From Novosphingobium sp. HII-3 (GTDB lineage: Bacteria > Pseudomonadota > Alphaproteobacteria > Sphingomonadales > Sphingomonadaceae): DNA of 54,157 bases. A program made the translations under genes and the position numbers. The stretch spans positions 1-54,157 of the forward strand of contig NZ_PPSM01000016.1 in the NCBI RefSeq assembly GCF_002916655.1. Reading direction: 5' to 3'. Numbering within the stretch: the first letter of the stretch is position 1; every line of letters starts with the position of its first letter. Positions 19,915 to 27,605 of the stretch are shown one piece after another. The notes under the pieces were generated by a model, which worked only from the letters and a program-made list of their open reading frames with translations, was not told where the DNA came from and did no database searches.

Positions 19915-20943
19915 TCAGTAGATCATCGCGTCGTCGCTCTTCGGATCGGCGAGCAGGATTTCTCCCTTCTCGCCGAGATCCTTTGCGAGCGCCACGAGAT
20001 TGCCCTGCGCAGCCTCGCACTCGCGCGCGCGGACGGGCCCCATGGCAGCCATGTCGTCGCGCAGAAGCTTTGCAGCACGTTCCGTCATCGCCCCAAAGAA
20101 CAGGCGCCGCATATCTTCCGGCGCCCCCTTGAGGGCCAGCGCCAGCTCGCGCTTGTTGCAATTGCGCACAACGACCTGGATGGCGCTCGGCAGGAGGTTG
20201 CCCAGATCCTCGAACGTGAACATGAGCCCGCGGATGCGCTCGGCGGATTCCGGCGCGCGGTCGTCCAGCGCGCCCAGCATGGCTTCCTCGGTCGCGCGGT
20301 CCATGGCGTTGAACAGATCCGCCATGGATTCGTGCGGATCCCGACGTTGCGCGCGCGAAAGATTAGTCATGAACTCGGTTTTGAGTGTCTGCTCGACCTG
20401 AACGATCACGTCCTTCTGAACCGTCTCGGTCTTCAGCATCCGCAGGACGACTTCGGTGCTGAACTCACGGGGAAGTGCCGCCAGTACCCTCGCCGCATGG
20501 TCAGACTTCAGCTTCTGCAGGATCACGGCCACTGTCTGCGGGTGTTCGCTCTTGAGGTATCCGGCCAGCACGCCTTCGCTGACGTTCGAAAGCTTGTCCC
20601 ACATGGTCCGCCCGGAAGGACCACGGATGTCTTCCATGATATCCTTCACCCTGTCGGGCGAGAGCACGCCCTCCAGCAGGCGCTCGGTGGTTTCATAGGA
20701 GCCATGCAGCGTGGTGATCGAGGAGACTTCCCCGACGAACTGCCCCAGCAGGTATTCGACCACGGGCGCCGGTACCCGGCCGAGCTGCGCGATGCTCGCC
20801 GACAGTTCCTTGATCTCGTCGTCGTTGAGTTGCTGCCAGATGGGGATGCCATGCTCCTGGCCCAGTGCCAGCAGCAGCGCAGCCGCCCGCTGCGTGCCCG
20901 AGTACTTCTTCAGCTCGGGCGGCTCACCCACCGCAGTCATCAT
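19915..20943 (-). CDS. fliG: flagellar motor switch protein FliG
   Basis: 342 residues from the M at 20943. Three FliG domains are seen: N-terminal FliF-binding (GTQRAAALLLALGQEHGIPIW), middle with the EHPQTVAVILQ motif, and C-terminal torque domain ending LVALAKDLGEKGEI, with MFTFEDLGNLLPSAIQVVVR containing the charged torque helix. A longer frame to 21057 is rejected because it would run into the promoter box and adds no family sequence. It sits on FliF and receives torque from MotA. Operon fliG-fliH; divergent from the 902-residue gene across a near-palindromic box. Confidence 0.93.
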   Translation of the reverse strand: MMTAVGEPPELKKYSGTQRAAALLLALGQEHGIPIWQQLNDDEIKELSASIAQLGRVPAPVVEYLLGQFVGEVSSITTLHGSYETTERLLEGVLSPDRVKDIMEDIRGPSGRTMWDKLSNVSEGVLAGYLKSEHPQTVAVILQKLKSDHAARVLAALPREFSTEVVLRMLKTETVQKDVIVQVEQTLKTEFMTNLSRAQRRDPHESMADLFNAMDRATEEAMLGALDDRAPESAERIRGLMFTFEDLGNLLPSAIQVVVRNCNKRELALALKGAPEDMRRLFFGAMTERAAKLLRDDMAAMGPVRARECEAAQGNLVALAKDLGEKGEILLADPKSDDAMIY

Positions 20944-21009
20944 GTTCACTGTGAGTTTCCCTGAAACGTCATGGCAATTTCGAAGCGATCCCATCCGATT
21001 CCGGCGACT

Positions 21010-21029
21010 CTCTTCTATTAATAGGAGAG
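21010..21029. promoter_or_regulatory. divergent near-palindromic flagellar box (fliG / 902-aa gene)
   Basis: CTCTTCTATTAATAGGAGAG is a 20-bp inverted repeat with a single mismatched pair. Towards fliG it reads CTCCTATTAATAG, a variant of the flagellar box; towards the 902-residue gene it reads CTTCTATTAATAG. It lies 66 bp from fliG and 30 bp from the other start, so it can serve both. Confidence 0.6.
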
Positions 21030-21059
21030 ACCCCCGCGCAACCGGCTTACGAGGCACAA

Positions 21060-23768
21060 TTGACGATAAGTCTGAATAATGGGTTGATCGGGTTGTCCAT
21101 CCTGGGCGGAACGTCCTCCTACTCCTCCTATCTCAGCACGGCGGCATCGACGGAGAGCCCGGCTGTCATCGCAGCGAAGAAGGCGTTCTCCACGCCGACC
21201 GTGACACCCCCGTGGCAGGGGCTTGGGGAGATGAGCGGAGCGACCAGCGCGCAGGTGGCCGCAGTCAAGCGCTTGGCCTCGATCATCGACACCTCCGGGG
21301 ACAGCTCCCTTGACGGCTTGCCCGATGTGCAGACGGCCTTCACCGCTTACAAGGCCTTGGAGAACCTGCGGATTCTTGCCGAAGCGGGGACATCGAAAAC
21401 CCTTCAGGAGGCGGAGCGCGCATCCCTTCAGAAGGCCTTCGCCAGAGGGCTGAGCGATCTTCAGTCCTATTTAGCGTCGGCGGAGACCGATCTGCTGACG
21501 CTTGCCTTCGGGTCCGCCTCCAGCACCAGCCGGACAGTGGGCCTGCCCTCGGTCTACGCTCTTGGGGCGGTGGTCGGTGCCGGCGTCTCGGCCACGCGCG
21601 CGGCATCTCTGGAGGGCCTGAGCGGGTCGGAAATTTTTTCCGTTTCCCTCACTAAGGGCAGCCTGACGGAGGTCGTGACAGTCGATCTTTCGCAGAGCAG
21701 CCAGCCGCCGACGCTCGATTCGGTGGCGGGGGCGCTCAACGCGGCCATCGCCGCAAGGCCTCTTCTCGATGCGAACGGCAGGCCGGTTCTCGATGCCGAC
21801 GGAAACCCGACGAGCAAGTGGACATCGAATTTCACGGTCGAGAAGTCCGGCGGGAAATGGGGTCTTGTGTTCAACCCATCCGGCAGCGAGCAAGTATCTC
21901 TCGATCAGGTGGGCACGGCCGACGCCCTGATGATCGCCAGCGGTGAGACACGGCAGATCTCCGGCCAGGACAGCCCGGTCAGCGCGAACGTGTATCGTAT
22001 TGAGGACCGCGCGGGATCGCTGAGTTGGGAGCGGTTGAATACGATAAGCGCCGTAGACGCGGCCGCCACCGCGAGAGCGCAAGCGGCCGCGATCGACAGC
22101 ACGGAAGATGACGCTGCCAACCTCACGGTCAATGCCGGTACGACCACACAGGGGCTCGTCACGGATGCGCAGGGGTACAGCTACATCGTGGGCACGACCG
22201 CCGGGGACCTGGGGACGCACCTCGGGGACGGCACCGACGATCTGTTCCTCACCAAGGTGGATAGCGAAGGCAACCTCGTGTGGCAGCGCAGTCTGGGGAC
22301 CGCTGGCAGCGCCCGGGGTGCGGCCGTCACCCTCGCCCCCAATGGCGAAATCGTGGTTGCGGGAACCGCCAGCAGCGGAGACGAGATCCAGGGCGACATG
22401 CTGGTGGCTCGCTTCAACGCCAAGGGGCAGGAACTTTCGAATACAGTCATCCGGCAGGTAGGAGCCGAAACAGCCAGTGCGGTCACCGTGGGCCGTGATG
22501 GTTCCATCTTCGTGGCCGGCCGCGCGTCCTCGGGCGGGGGTGACGCGGTGATCGTCAAGCTGGACAGCGCCGGCAAGCTCATCGAGCGGCGCACGATCGA
22601 CAGCGGAGGATCAGATTCAGTGGCCGCGCTGGCCATCGATGGCGAGGGGCGCCTTCTTGCCCTTACGCACGAGCAGGGCATTGCTACGCTGCGCCGCTTC
22701 GGCTCCTCGCTGGGGGAGGATGCAGGCAGCCTTGAACTGGGTGCGGCCTCAGCGCGCGCGATAGCGGTATCGGAGACAGGGCAGATCGCGGTGGCGGGAA
22801 CGTCCAGCAGCAGCCTGCTCGGCGACCAGGTCAACGCCCCCAGTGGGGGAATGGACGCCTTCGTCACGCTCATCGACGCTGACTTCTCCAGCCGGTCCAC
22901 GACGTACATAGGAACGGCAGAGGCCGACCAGGCGGACAGCCTCACTTTTCTGAACGGCTCCCTGTATGTCGGCGGACGAACGGCCGGCACTCTGGAAGGC
23001 GAAAGGTCCGGCCGGGTGGACGGCTTTGTCGCTCGCATTGATCCGGGCAGCGGCTCGGTCCAGACCGTTTCGCAGTGGGGGCGCCTCGCCACCTCTATCG
23101 AGCCGGTGCGTCTGTCCGCCGTGTCCGGAGGCTCGACGGCGCTCGGGGCCCTTGGCCTGCACCGCGGCGTGCTCAACCAGCAGGCGACCGGCGATCTGGT
23201 CACGGAAACCTCTCTGCGGGTGGGAGACAATTTCAAGATCAGGCTCGACGGCGGGGCGGCGCGGACGGTCACCATCGAGAAAGGTGAGACCATGGCCTCT
23301 CTCGCCCAGAAGATTCGCCGGATAACCGGAACTGACGCCACGATCAGCACCCCGTTCACGGATGGTCTGTCCAGCCTCAAGATCGAGGTGAAGTCGGGCC
23401 ATACCCTTGAGCTCGTTGCCGGCGTGACAGGGACCGATGCGCTGCCGAAGCTGGGCCTCGAGCCCATCCGGCTCATCCCCCCAAAGGTTGCCGCCAGAAA
23501 CGAACCCAAGGTCACACCGGGCGGCCGTTACAACCTTGCCCTCGATGGCACATTGACCCTGCTTGACGTGAAAACCGCGGCGGCTGCGCTGGCAGCGGTC
23601 ACTTCGGCCATATCCATGACTCAGTCCGCCTATCGCTCGCTCTACTGGGACTCAGCCAAGGCCGCTCTGGTCGACGGCGTGATGTCGGCGGGCTCGGGTT
23701 CACCGTACCAGCAGGCACAACTCGCCAACTACCAGGCCGCCCTCGCCCGGCTGACCGGCACAGCGTGA
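21060..23768 (+). CDS. large flagellar-locus protein with beta-propeller repeats, FlaEY-like candidate
   Basis: 902 residues with a TTG start; no ATG fits nearby. The N-terminal part (about 1-180) is helical, Ser/Ala-rich and has no cleavable signal peptide, like secreted axial proteins. Residues about 360-680 are SBBP-type beta-propeller repeats (GYSYIVGTTAGDLGTHLGDG with LFLTKVDSEGNLVWQRSLG, repeated with variation). A later domain (about 720-800) resembles the beta-rich inserts of FlgK/FliD-type proteins (VGDNFKIRLDGGAARTVTIE). The last 60 residues are helical. It is followed directly by flgB and is divergent from fliG at a shared box. Caulobacter FlaEY is a possible relative, but I cannot confirm homology. 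Function is unknown. Confidence 0.7.
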   Translation: MTISLNNGLIGLSILGGTSSYSSYLSTAASTESPAVIAAKKAFSTPTVTPPWQGLGEMSGATSAQVAAVKRLASIIDTSGDSSLDGLPDVQTAFTAYKALENLRILAEAGTSKTLQEAERASLQKAFARGLSDLQSYLASAETDLLTLAFGSASSTSRTVGLPSVYALGAVVGAGVSATRAASLEGLSGSEIFSVSLTKGSLTEVVTVDLSQSSQPPTLDSVAGALNAAIAARPLLDANGRPVLDADGNPTSKWTSNFTVEKSGGKWGLVFNPSGSEQVSLDQVGTADALMIASGETRQISGQDSPVSANVYRIEDRAGSLSWERLNTISAVDAAATARAQAAAIDSTEDDAANLTVNAGTTTQGLVTDAQGYSYIVGTTAGDLGTHLGDGTDDLFLTKVDSEGNLVWQRSLGTAGSARGAAVTLAPNGEIVVAGTASSGDEIQGDMLVARFNAKGQELSNTVIRQVGAETASAVTVGRDGSIFVAGRASSGGGDAVIVKLDSAGKLIERRTIDSGGSDSVAALAIDGEGRLLALTHEQGIATLRRFGSSLGEDAGSLELGAASARAIAVSETGQIAVAGTSSSSLLGDQVNAPSGGMDAFVTLIDADFSSRSTTYIGTAEADQADSLTFLNGSLYVGGRTAGTLEGERSGRVDGFVARIDPGSGSVQTVSQWGRLATSIEPVRLSAVSGGSTALGALGLHRGVLNQQATGDLVTETSLRVGDNFKIRLDGGAARTVTIEKGETMASLAQKIRRITGTDATISTPFTDGLSSLKIEVKSGHTLELVAGVTGTDALPKLGLEPIRLIPPKVAARNEPKVTPGGRYNLALDGTLTLLDVKTAAAALAAVTSAISMTQSAYRSLYWDSAKAALVDGVMSAGSGSPYQQAQLANYQAALARLTGTA

Positions 23769-23782
23769 CAGGAAAGCCCCTG

Positions 23783-24208
23783 ATGTCCTCCTTGCCCGCC
23801 ATATTCGACAGCATGAGCCGCGCCATGAAATCCATGGCCGAGCACCAGCGTGTTATCGCCGAGAACGTCGCCAACAGCGAAACTCCCGGGTACAAGGCAC
23901 GGACGGTGGAGGCGCCGGATTTCGCCTCCCTCCTCGACGGACAGCTTGGAGCCGGCGCCCCCCCCCACGTGTCCCGGCCCAGAGTGGAGCTGTCGGGCGG
24001 CATGGCCGCTCTCGGTGCACGACCTCCGCAGACGGGCGGACGCGTGGTGCTGGACAGCGAGACGAGCGAAACCAAGCCCGACGGCAACAATGTGACGCTC
24101 GAGGACCAGCTTCTGGCGCTTGGCGAGGTGCAGCAGGACTACGCGGCGCTGACCAACCTCTATCGCAAACAGATGGCCCTGATGAAGACGGCGACCGGCA
24201 AGGGCTGA
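23783..24208 (+). CDS. flgB: flagellar proximal rod protein FlgB
   Basis: 141 residues. The rod N-terminal signature IFDSMSRAMKSMAEHQRVIAENVANSETPGYKA and C-terminal LEDQLLALGEVQQDYAALTNLYRKQM are clear. The ATG at 23783 follows AGGAAAG by six bases and begins the family sequence. The start lies 14 bp after the stop of the 902-residue gene, so the two are cotranscribed. This is unusual because flgB is normally beside flgC, and here flgC-fliE are about 6 kb away on the other strand. Confidence 0.93.
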   Translation: MSSLPAIFDSMSRAMKSMAEHQRVIAENVANSETPGYKARTVEAPDFASLLDGQLGAGAPPHVSRPRVELSGGMAALGARPPQTGGRVVLDSETSETKPDGNNVTLEDQLLALGEVQQDYAALTNLYRKQMALMKTATGKG

Positions 24209-24254
24209 ACGCCGGGCCAGTTCGACGGTCCCATTTCAAGCTCCGGATCGGATC

Positions 24255-24286
24255 CTTCAGGCGCCGCCTCCGTGAGGCTCCTGAAG
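24255..24286 (+). terminator. putative terminator after flgB
   Basis: CTTCAGG (24255-24261) pairs with CCTGAAG (24280-24286) around an inner GCCTC-CGT-GAGGC stem. It starts 47 bp after the flgB stop. No T-run follows, so it may rely on Rho or act as an attenuator. Confidence 0.45.
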
Positions 24287-24320
24287 TAAGTTCAAGGCTC
24301 AAGCGCAACCGGCGCGGGCT

Positions 24321-24334
24321 TTAAGGATATTTAA
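24321..24334 (+). promoter_or_regulatory. CtrA-like half-site pair upstream of the tandem-HTH gene
   Basis: TTAA-GGATAT-TTAA has the arrangement of the CtrA site (TTAA-N7-TTAA) but with six bases between halves. CtrA controls flagellar genes in alphaproteobacteria. The spacing mismatch keeps confidence low. Confidence 0.3.
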
Positions 24335-24549
24335 GGAGGGGCGCCCCAGACCCGTCTGGAACTGCACCAATGAGTAATGGTCGCGGAAAAGAACCGATTC
24401 GGCGGTTCACCCGAAAGGGTGCATTGACGCTGTCGGAGAGGCATGAAAAAGCCTGTATGGGCTTCGATCGGATACGGACAGCGATGAACGACAAGTCGCC
24501 TGGAACAAGCCTCCGGGCAGAACAACGGCACATTAAAGGAAGTGAACTG

Positions 24550-25647
24550 ATGGAAATTGATTTCCATCGCGCTCTGGTGTTCCCGAACCGCATTCGCAAG
24601 TTCCGCAAGCAGATGAACATCGGCTCACTGCTTGAACTCTCCGAAAGACTTCCGGCGATTACCTATATTCGTCTTTCCAAGATCGAACGGGGGGAGGTCT
24701 TCGCCCGAGCCGATGAACTGCGTCTGATCGCACGTGCTCTGGGCATCACGGCCGACGAACTCCTGATCGACGTCAACGATCCTTCCTTCGACATCGCGGC
24801 ATGGGCCGAACCGCTTCACGGCACCATACCGGCAGACCCGGAGGGTGAACGAGCGGCCGTCCTCCTGGCCGCTGCCTTGCGCGCTCGTCGCGGAAGCGAT
24901 CCCGCCCTTACAATCGCCGCGCTGGAACAGGAATACGGCATCGCGCCCGTCGTCCTTTCACGGATCGAGAATGCACTCAAGCCGCTGGAGCGCTGGAACG
25001 AGGATGTCCGCAGCGCCCTGCGCCGCCTGTTCGGCATGGCAGACGATGCAGCGCTCGCCGCGCACCTCGAAAGATTGGCCAGCAGTGGAGCATTGGACCC
25101 GGTACTGCCGCTGGTAGCCAATCCGCAGGCGCGCCTGACGAAGTCCCGTACCCGCATCGCGGCGTTGAGGGAGGAGCTTGCCGCCGGGGATGCGCTGCGG
25201 GAGAAGCCTGCATCGAAGCCGCCGGCTCCGGTCCGCAGGGACGCGCCTCCACCGCACGGCGTCTCGGACGGGCAAACGGCTCTGGTGAGGCTCTTGCCGG
25301 TCTACGGCACCCCGCTGCCTGATGGCCTGATCGCCCGGACCCTTTCGCACGCCATTGTAGAAGCGCCCCGCTCTGCAGGCCCCCGCGCGTACGGGCTGCG
25401 CGTCGGCAGGCCCACCCTTGGTGCCGGCCTGCCCGGACGTGCGACGCTGGTCGTTGATCCCGACCGTTTCCCCGTGGCCGGCGGATTGGCTGTTGTGCGG
25501 GAGGAAGGCGGTCTGCGCGTCGTCTCCGTTGCGGTGGACCGTAATGGCCGTATGCTCGGGTACAGCCAGGTTCCTGATGTGGAGGTGGCACTTGACGCGC
25601 TGGATCCGGACGCGGTTGCCGCCGTCATTTCCGCCGTGTTCGAGTAG
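24550..25647 (+). CDS. XRE-family regulator with two HTH units and an S24-like tail
   Basis: 365 residues. A clear XRE HTH spans about residues 10-72 (RIRKFRKQMNIGSLLELSER, SKIERGEVFARADELRLIAR, LGITADELLI). A second HTH-like unit follows at about 95-165 (ALEQEYGIAPVVLSRIENAL then EDVRSALRRLFGM). After a Pro/Ala-rich linker, the C-terminal about 100 residues look like a LexA/S24-type sheet (RATLVVDPDRFPVAGGLAVV), but the Ser of the self-cleavage site is not evident. The ATG at 24550 follows AAAGGAAG by eight bases. It lies inside the flagellar island between flgB and the flgN-like gene, so a role in flagellar control is likely but unproven. Confidence 0.75.
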   Translation: MEIDFHRALVFPNRIRKFRKQMNIGSLLELSERLPAITYIRLSKIERGEVFARADELRLIARALGITADELLIDVNDPSFDIAAWAEPLHGTIPADPEGERAAVLLAAALRARRGSDPALTIAALEQEYGIAPVVLSRIENALKPLERWNEDVRSALRRLFGMADDAALAAHLERLASSGALDPVLPLVANPQARLTKSRTRIAALREELAAGDALREKPASKPPAPVRRDAPPPHGVSDGQTALVRLLPVYGTPLPDGLIARTLSHAIVEAPRSAGPRAYGLRVGRPTLGAGLPGRATLVVDPDRFPVAGGLAVVREEGGLRVVSVAVDRNGRMLGYSQVPDVEVALDALDPDAVAAVISAVFE

Positions 25648-25690
25648 CAGGCCTGGCCATCTTCGCAGCCGCAGCCCGGCAGCCCGCGCG

Positions 25691-26122
25691 TCAGAATTCC
25701 CCGTTGACAGCGATGGGCGTGGTGAGATCCGACCGTGCCAAGGTTCCACTCGCCCCATACCCGTAGGCGCGGTTGCCGGTGAGACGCTTCGCCTCGGCCG
25801 AAATCGCCCCCATCATGTCCACGGACAGTTCGATGTGCCGCTCCAGCAGGGCCGCGTTGACCATGGAGGCAGCGCGAAGCTCGCCAAGAGCTTCCGCGAA
25901 TGTGTGACGCAGTTCGGCGCCCATCCCGGTGGCCCAGCCCGGCTCCTGCCGTGTCAGGCGCGCGAGTCGTTCCTCCAGCGCCCCGGCCAGACGGGCCTTT
26001 GCTTCTGCAAGTTCACCAAGGTCCAGCGCTCGCTGGCTGGAGTCCAGCCTGGCGGTCTCCTCCCGCATGACCGCAGACAGCGAGGTCATGATGGCTATCA
26101 CTTCATCGGGCACCCGGTTCAT
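25691..26122 (-). CDS. FlgN-like flagellar export chaperone
   Basis: About 143 residues, almost wholly alpha-helical: an N-terminal helix with MTSLSAVMREETARLDSS, a long charged helix (LAEAKARLAGALEERLARLT) and a C-terminal ERHIELSVDMMGAISAEAKR. This layout and its position directly after flgJ suit FlgN, the chaperone for FlgK and FlgL. Sequence similarity alone is weak. The start overlaps the end of flgJ; ATG 26122 or GTG 26113 are both possible, the latter better spaced from GGGAG. Confidence 0.6.
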   Translation of the reverse strand: MNRVPDEVIAIMTSLSAVMREETARLDSSQRALDLGELAEAKARLAGALEERLARLTRQEPGWATGMGAELRHTFAEALGELRAASMVNAALLERHIELSVDMMGAISAEAKRLTGNRAYGYGASGTLARSDLTTPIAVNGEF

Positions 26123-26414
26123 CTCCCTGCAGCCGGATGATCTGCGCCTCGACCGCCGAAGCGATGCCGAGGCCTCTACCCTGAGCAATCTGGTTGCCGA
26201 TCTGCTCGGCCAGGATGCCGCGGAACATATCTTCGCCGTGCCCGCCGGAAAACTGCGGATCCTGCTCGACCGTCTCCATCAGGATCTTCGTGATCTGACC
26301 GGCGAAGACACCCTCGAACTGTCTGGCGACAGCGCCGGGGCTGCGATCCGGGTGCACAGTCGCGGGGCGCGGCGGGGGCTGCGCCCCTAAGGCTGTGACT
26401 TTCTGCTCGCTCAT
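26103..26414 (-). CDS. flgJ: rod-binding FlgJ N-terminal-domain protein
   Basis: 103 residues, only the rod-binding/capping domain of FlgJ: ARQFEGVFAGQITKILMETV, FSGGHGEDMFRGILAEQIGN and the helical tail. The C-terminal peptidoglycan hydrolase domain found in enteric FlgJ is absent, as is usual in alphaproteobacteria. A separate lytic transglycosylase is encoded at 35926-36879. It helps assemble the rod in the periplasm. It lies one base downstream of flgI in the flgI-flgJ-flgN-like operon. Confidence 0.85.
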   Translation of the reverse strand: MSEQKVTALGAQPPPRPATVHPDRSPGAVARQFEGVFAGQITKILMETVEQDPQFSGGHGEDMFRGILAEQIGNQIAQGRGLGIASAVEAQIIRLQGDEPGAR

Positions 26415-26415
26415 A

Positions 26416-27516
26416 TCACTGCACCGCTATCTCGGCCTGAAGCGCGCCTGCGGTACGCAGCGCCTGCAGGATGGTGATCAGGTCGCGCGGGCTGACGCCC
26501 AGAGCGTTGAGGCCACCGACGAGCGTCTGAAGAGACGTTCCGCTCGTCAGCATCGCCAGCGCGGCGCCATTTCCGTCGTTGGCCTCTATCCGTGTCCGGG
26601 GGAGAACGGCGGTCTGACCCGCTGACAAGGGGCCGGGCTGCGATGCGACCGGCGTCTCGGTGACGCTGATCGTCAAGCCTCCCTGAGCGATCGCCACAGG
26701 GCTTACGCGGACGTCGGCGCCCATGACGACGGTCCCTGCCGCTTCGTTGATGACGATCCGCGCCGGCTGATCCACCGCGACGGGAAGGTTCTCCACGCGC
26801 GTAAGCAGATCGATGAGCGAGCCGCTTCCATAGGGCCGCAGTTCGACGGTTCCGGGATCGAGAACTTCGGCCGAGCCGGGCGCTTGCCGGTTCACGGTCA
26901 GCGCGATCTGCCGCGCAGTCGTGAAGTCCGGGTTCTTCAGCGCAAGCTTCAGCGTAGTGGCCGAACGCAGGTCATAAGGCACTTCCCGCTCGATGATGGC
27001 ACCTCCTGCGATCCGGGCCGTGGTCATCACGCCCCGGCTCAGCCTGGCGCCGGCGCCCTGGGCCTTGAAACCCGAAACCGCCACCGGCCCTTGTGCGACC
27101 GCGTAGATTTCCCCGTCGAGAGCACGCAGCGAGGACACGAGCAGGATGCCACCTTGCAGGCTGCTCGCATCGCCGAGCGCCGAAACTTGCACATCTATGG
27201 TCGAGCCTGCACGCGCGAAAGGCGGCATCGTGGCCGTCACGGTCACGGCGGCAACGTTCTGCGTCAACATCTGGCTACCCCGGATGTTGACGCCCATACG
27301 CTCGAGCATGGCCTGCAGCGTTTCCTCGGTGAACGGCACGTTGCGGGTGCGATCCCCTGTCCCCTGCAGGCCCACGACCAGACCGTAGCCGACCAGTTGG
27401 TTTGGCCGCACGTTCTCGATGTTGACGATGTCCTTGATACGCGGCTGCGGCCCGGCCATGGCCGGCACGGGGGCAAGCAGCAGGGCCGCCAGCAGGAAGA
27501 ACAGAAGCCTCGGCAT
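26416..27516 (-). CDS. flgI: flagellar P-ring protein FlgI
   Basis: 366 residues. A signal peptide (MPRLLFFLLAALLLAPVPAMA) precedes the mature start GPQPRIKDIVNIENVRPNQL. Family hallmarks GYGLVVGLQGTGDRT, MLERMGVN and the C-terminal LVGGLNALGVSPRDLITILQ are present. It forms the periplasmic P-ring around the rod. The M at 27516 is chosen because it begins the signal peptide; the longer frame to 27609 adds an Arg-rich stretch across the promoter box. The box ends only five to nine bases before this start, which suggests a leaderless or very short-leader transcript. Confidence 0.95.
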   Translation of the reverse strand: MPRLLFFLLAALLLAPVPAMAGPQPRIKDIVNIENVRPNQLVGYGLVVGLQGTGDRTRNVPFTEETLQAMLERMGVNIRGSQMLTQNVAAVTVTATMPPFARAGSTIDVQVSALGDASSLQGGILLVSSLRALDGEIYAVAQGPVAVSGFKAQGAGARLSRGVMTTARIAGGAIIEREVPYDLRSATTLKLALKNPDFTTARQIALTVNRQAPGSAEVLDPGTVELRPYGSGSLIDLLTRVENLPVAVDQPARIVINEAAGTVVMGADVRVSPVAIAQGGLTISVTETPVASQPGPLSAGQTAVLPRTRIEANDGNGAALAMLTSGTSLQTLVGGLNALGVSPRDLITILQALRTAGALQAEIAVQ

Positions 27517-27520
27517 TCCC

Positions 27521-27536
27521 GTACTTATAGGAAGGG
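27521..27536 (-). promoter_or_regulatory. CCTATA flagellar box directly before flgI
   Basis: Towards flgI it reads CCCTTCCTATAAGTAC, only four bases before the start codon. If TATAAG is a -10 element, transcription would begin at or next to the ATG. Alternatively the box is bound by a regulator that acts from an unusual position. Confidence 0.55.
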
Positions 27537-27605
27537 GATGGCCAGAACCGTCGCGGCGTGACCGATTTCTTGCCACTGGTGGTGAGCCCCTCTTGAGCGC
27601 TGCCC

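Larger units (their letters stand above)
24209..24549. other. regulatory spacer before the tandem-HTH gene
   Basis: This 341-bp spacer holds a hairpin CTTCAGG...CCTGAAG with an inner GCCTC/GAGGC stem (24255-24286) that may end the flgB transcript. It also holds a direct repeat TTAAGGA-TAT-TTAAGGA (24321-24337) and a small CCAGA/TCTGG hairpin near 24347-24360. An in-frame extension of the next gene covers 24370-24549, but it lacks a Shine-Dalgarno and domain content. Confidence 0.45.

Noticed and set aside
20944..21057. N-terminal extension of fliG
   Set aside because: It runs through the palindromic promoter box and adds Arg/Asn-rich sequence that FliG proteins do not have.
24370..24549. 60-residue extension of the tandem-HTH regulator
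   Set aside because: No Shine-Dalgarno at 24370, none of the added residues fit a known domain, and a strong ribosome site precedes 24550.
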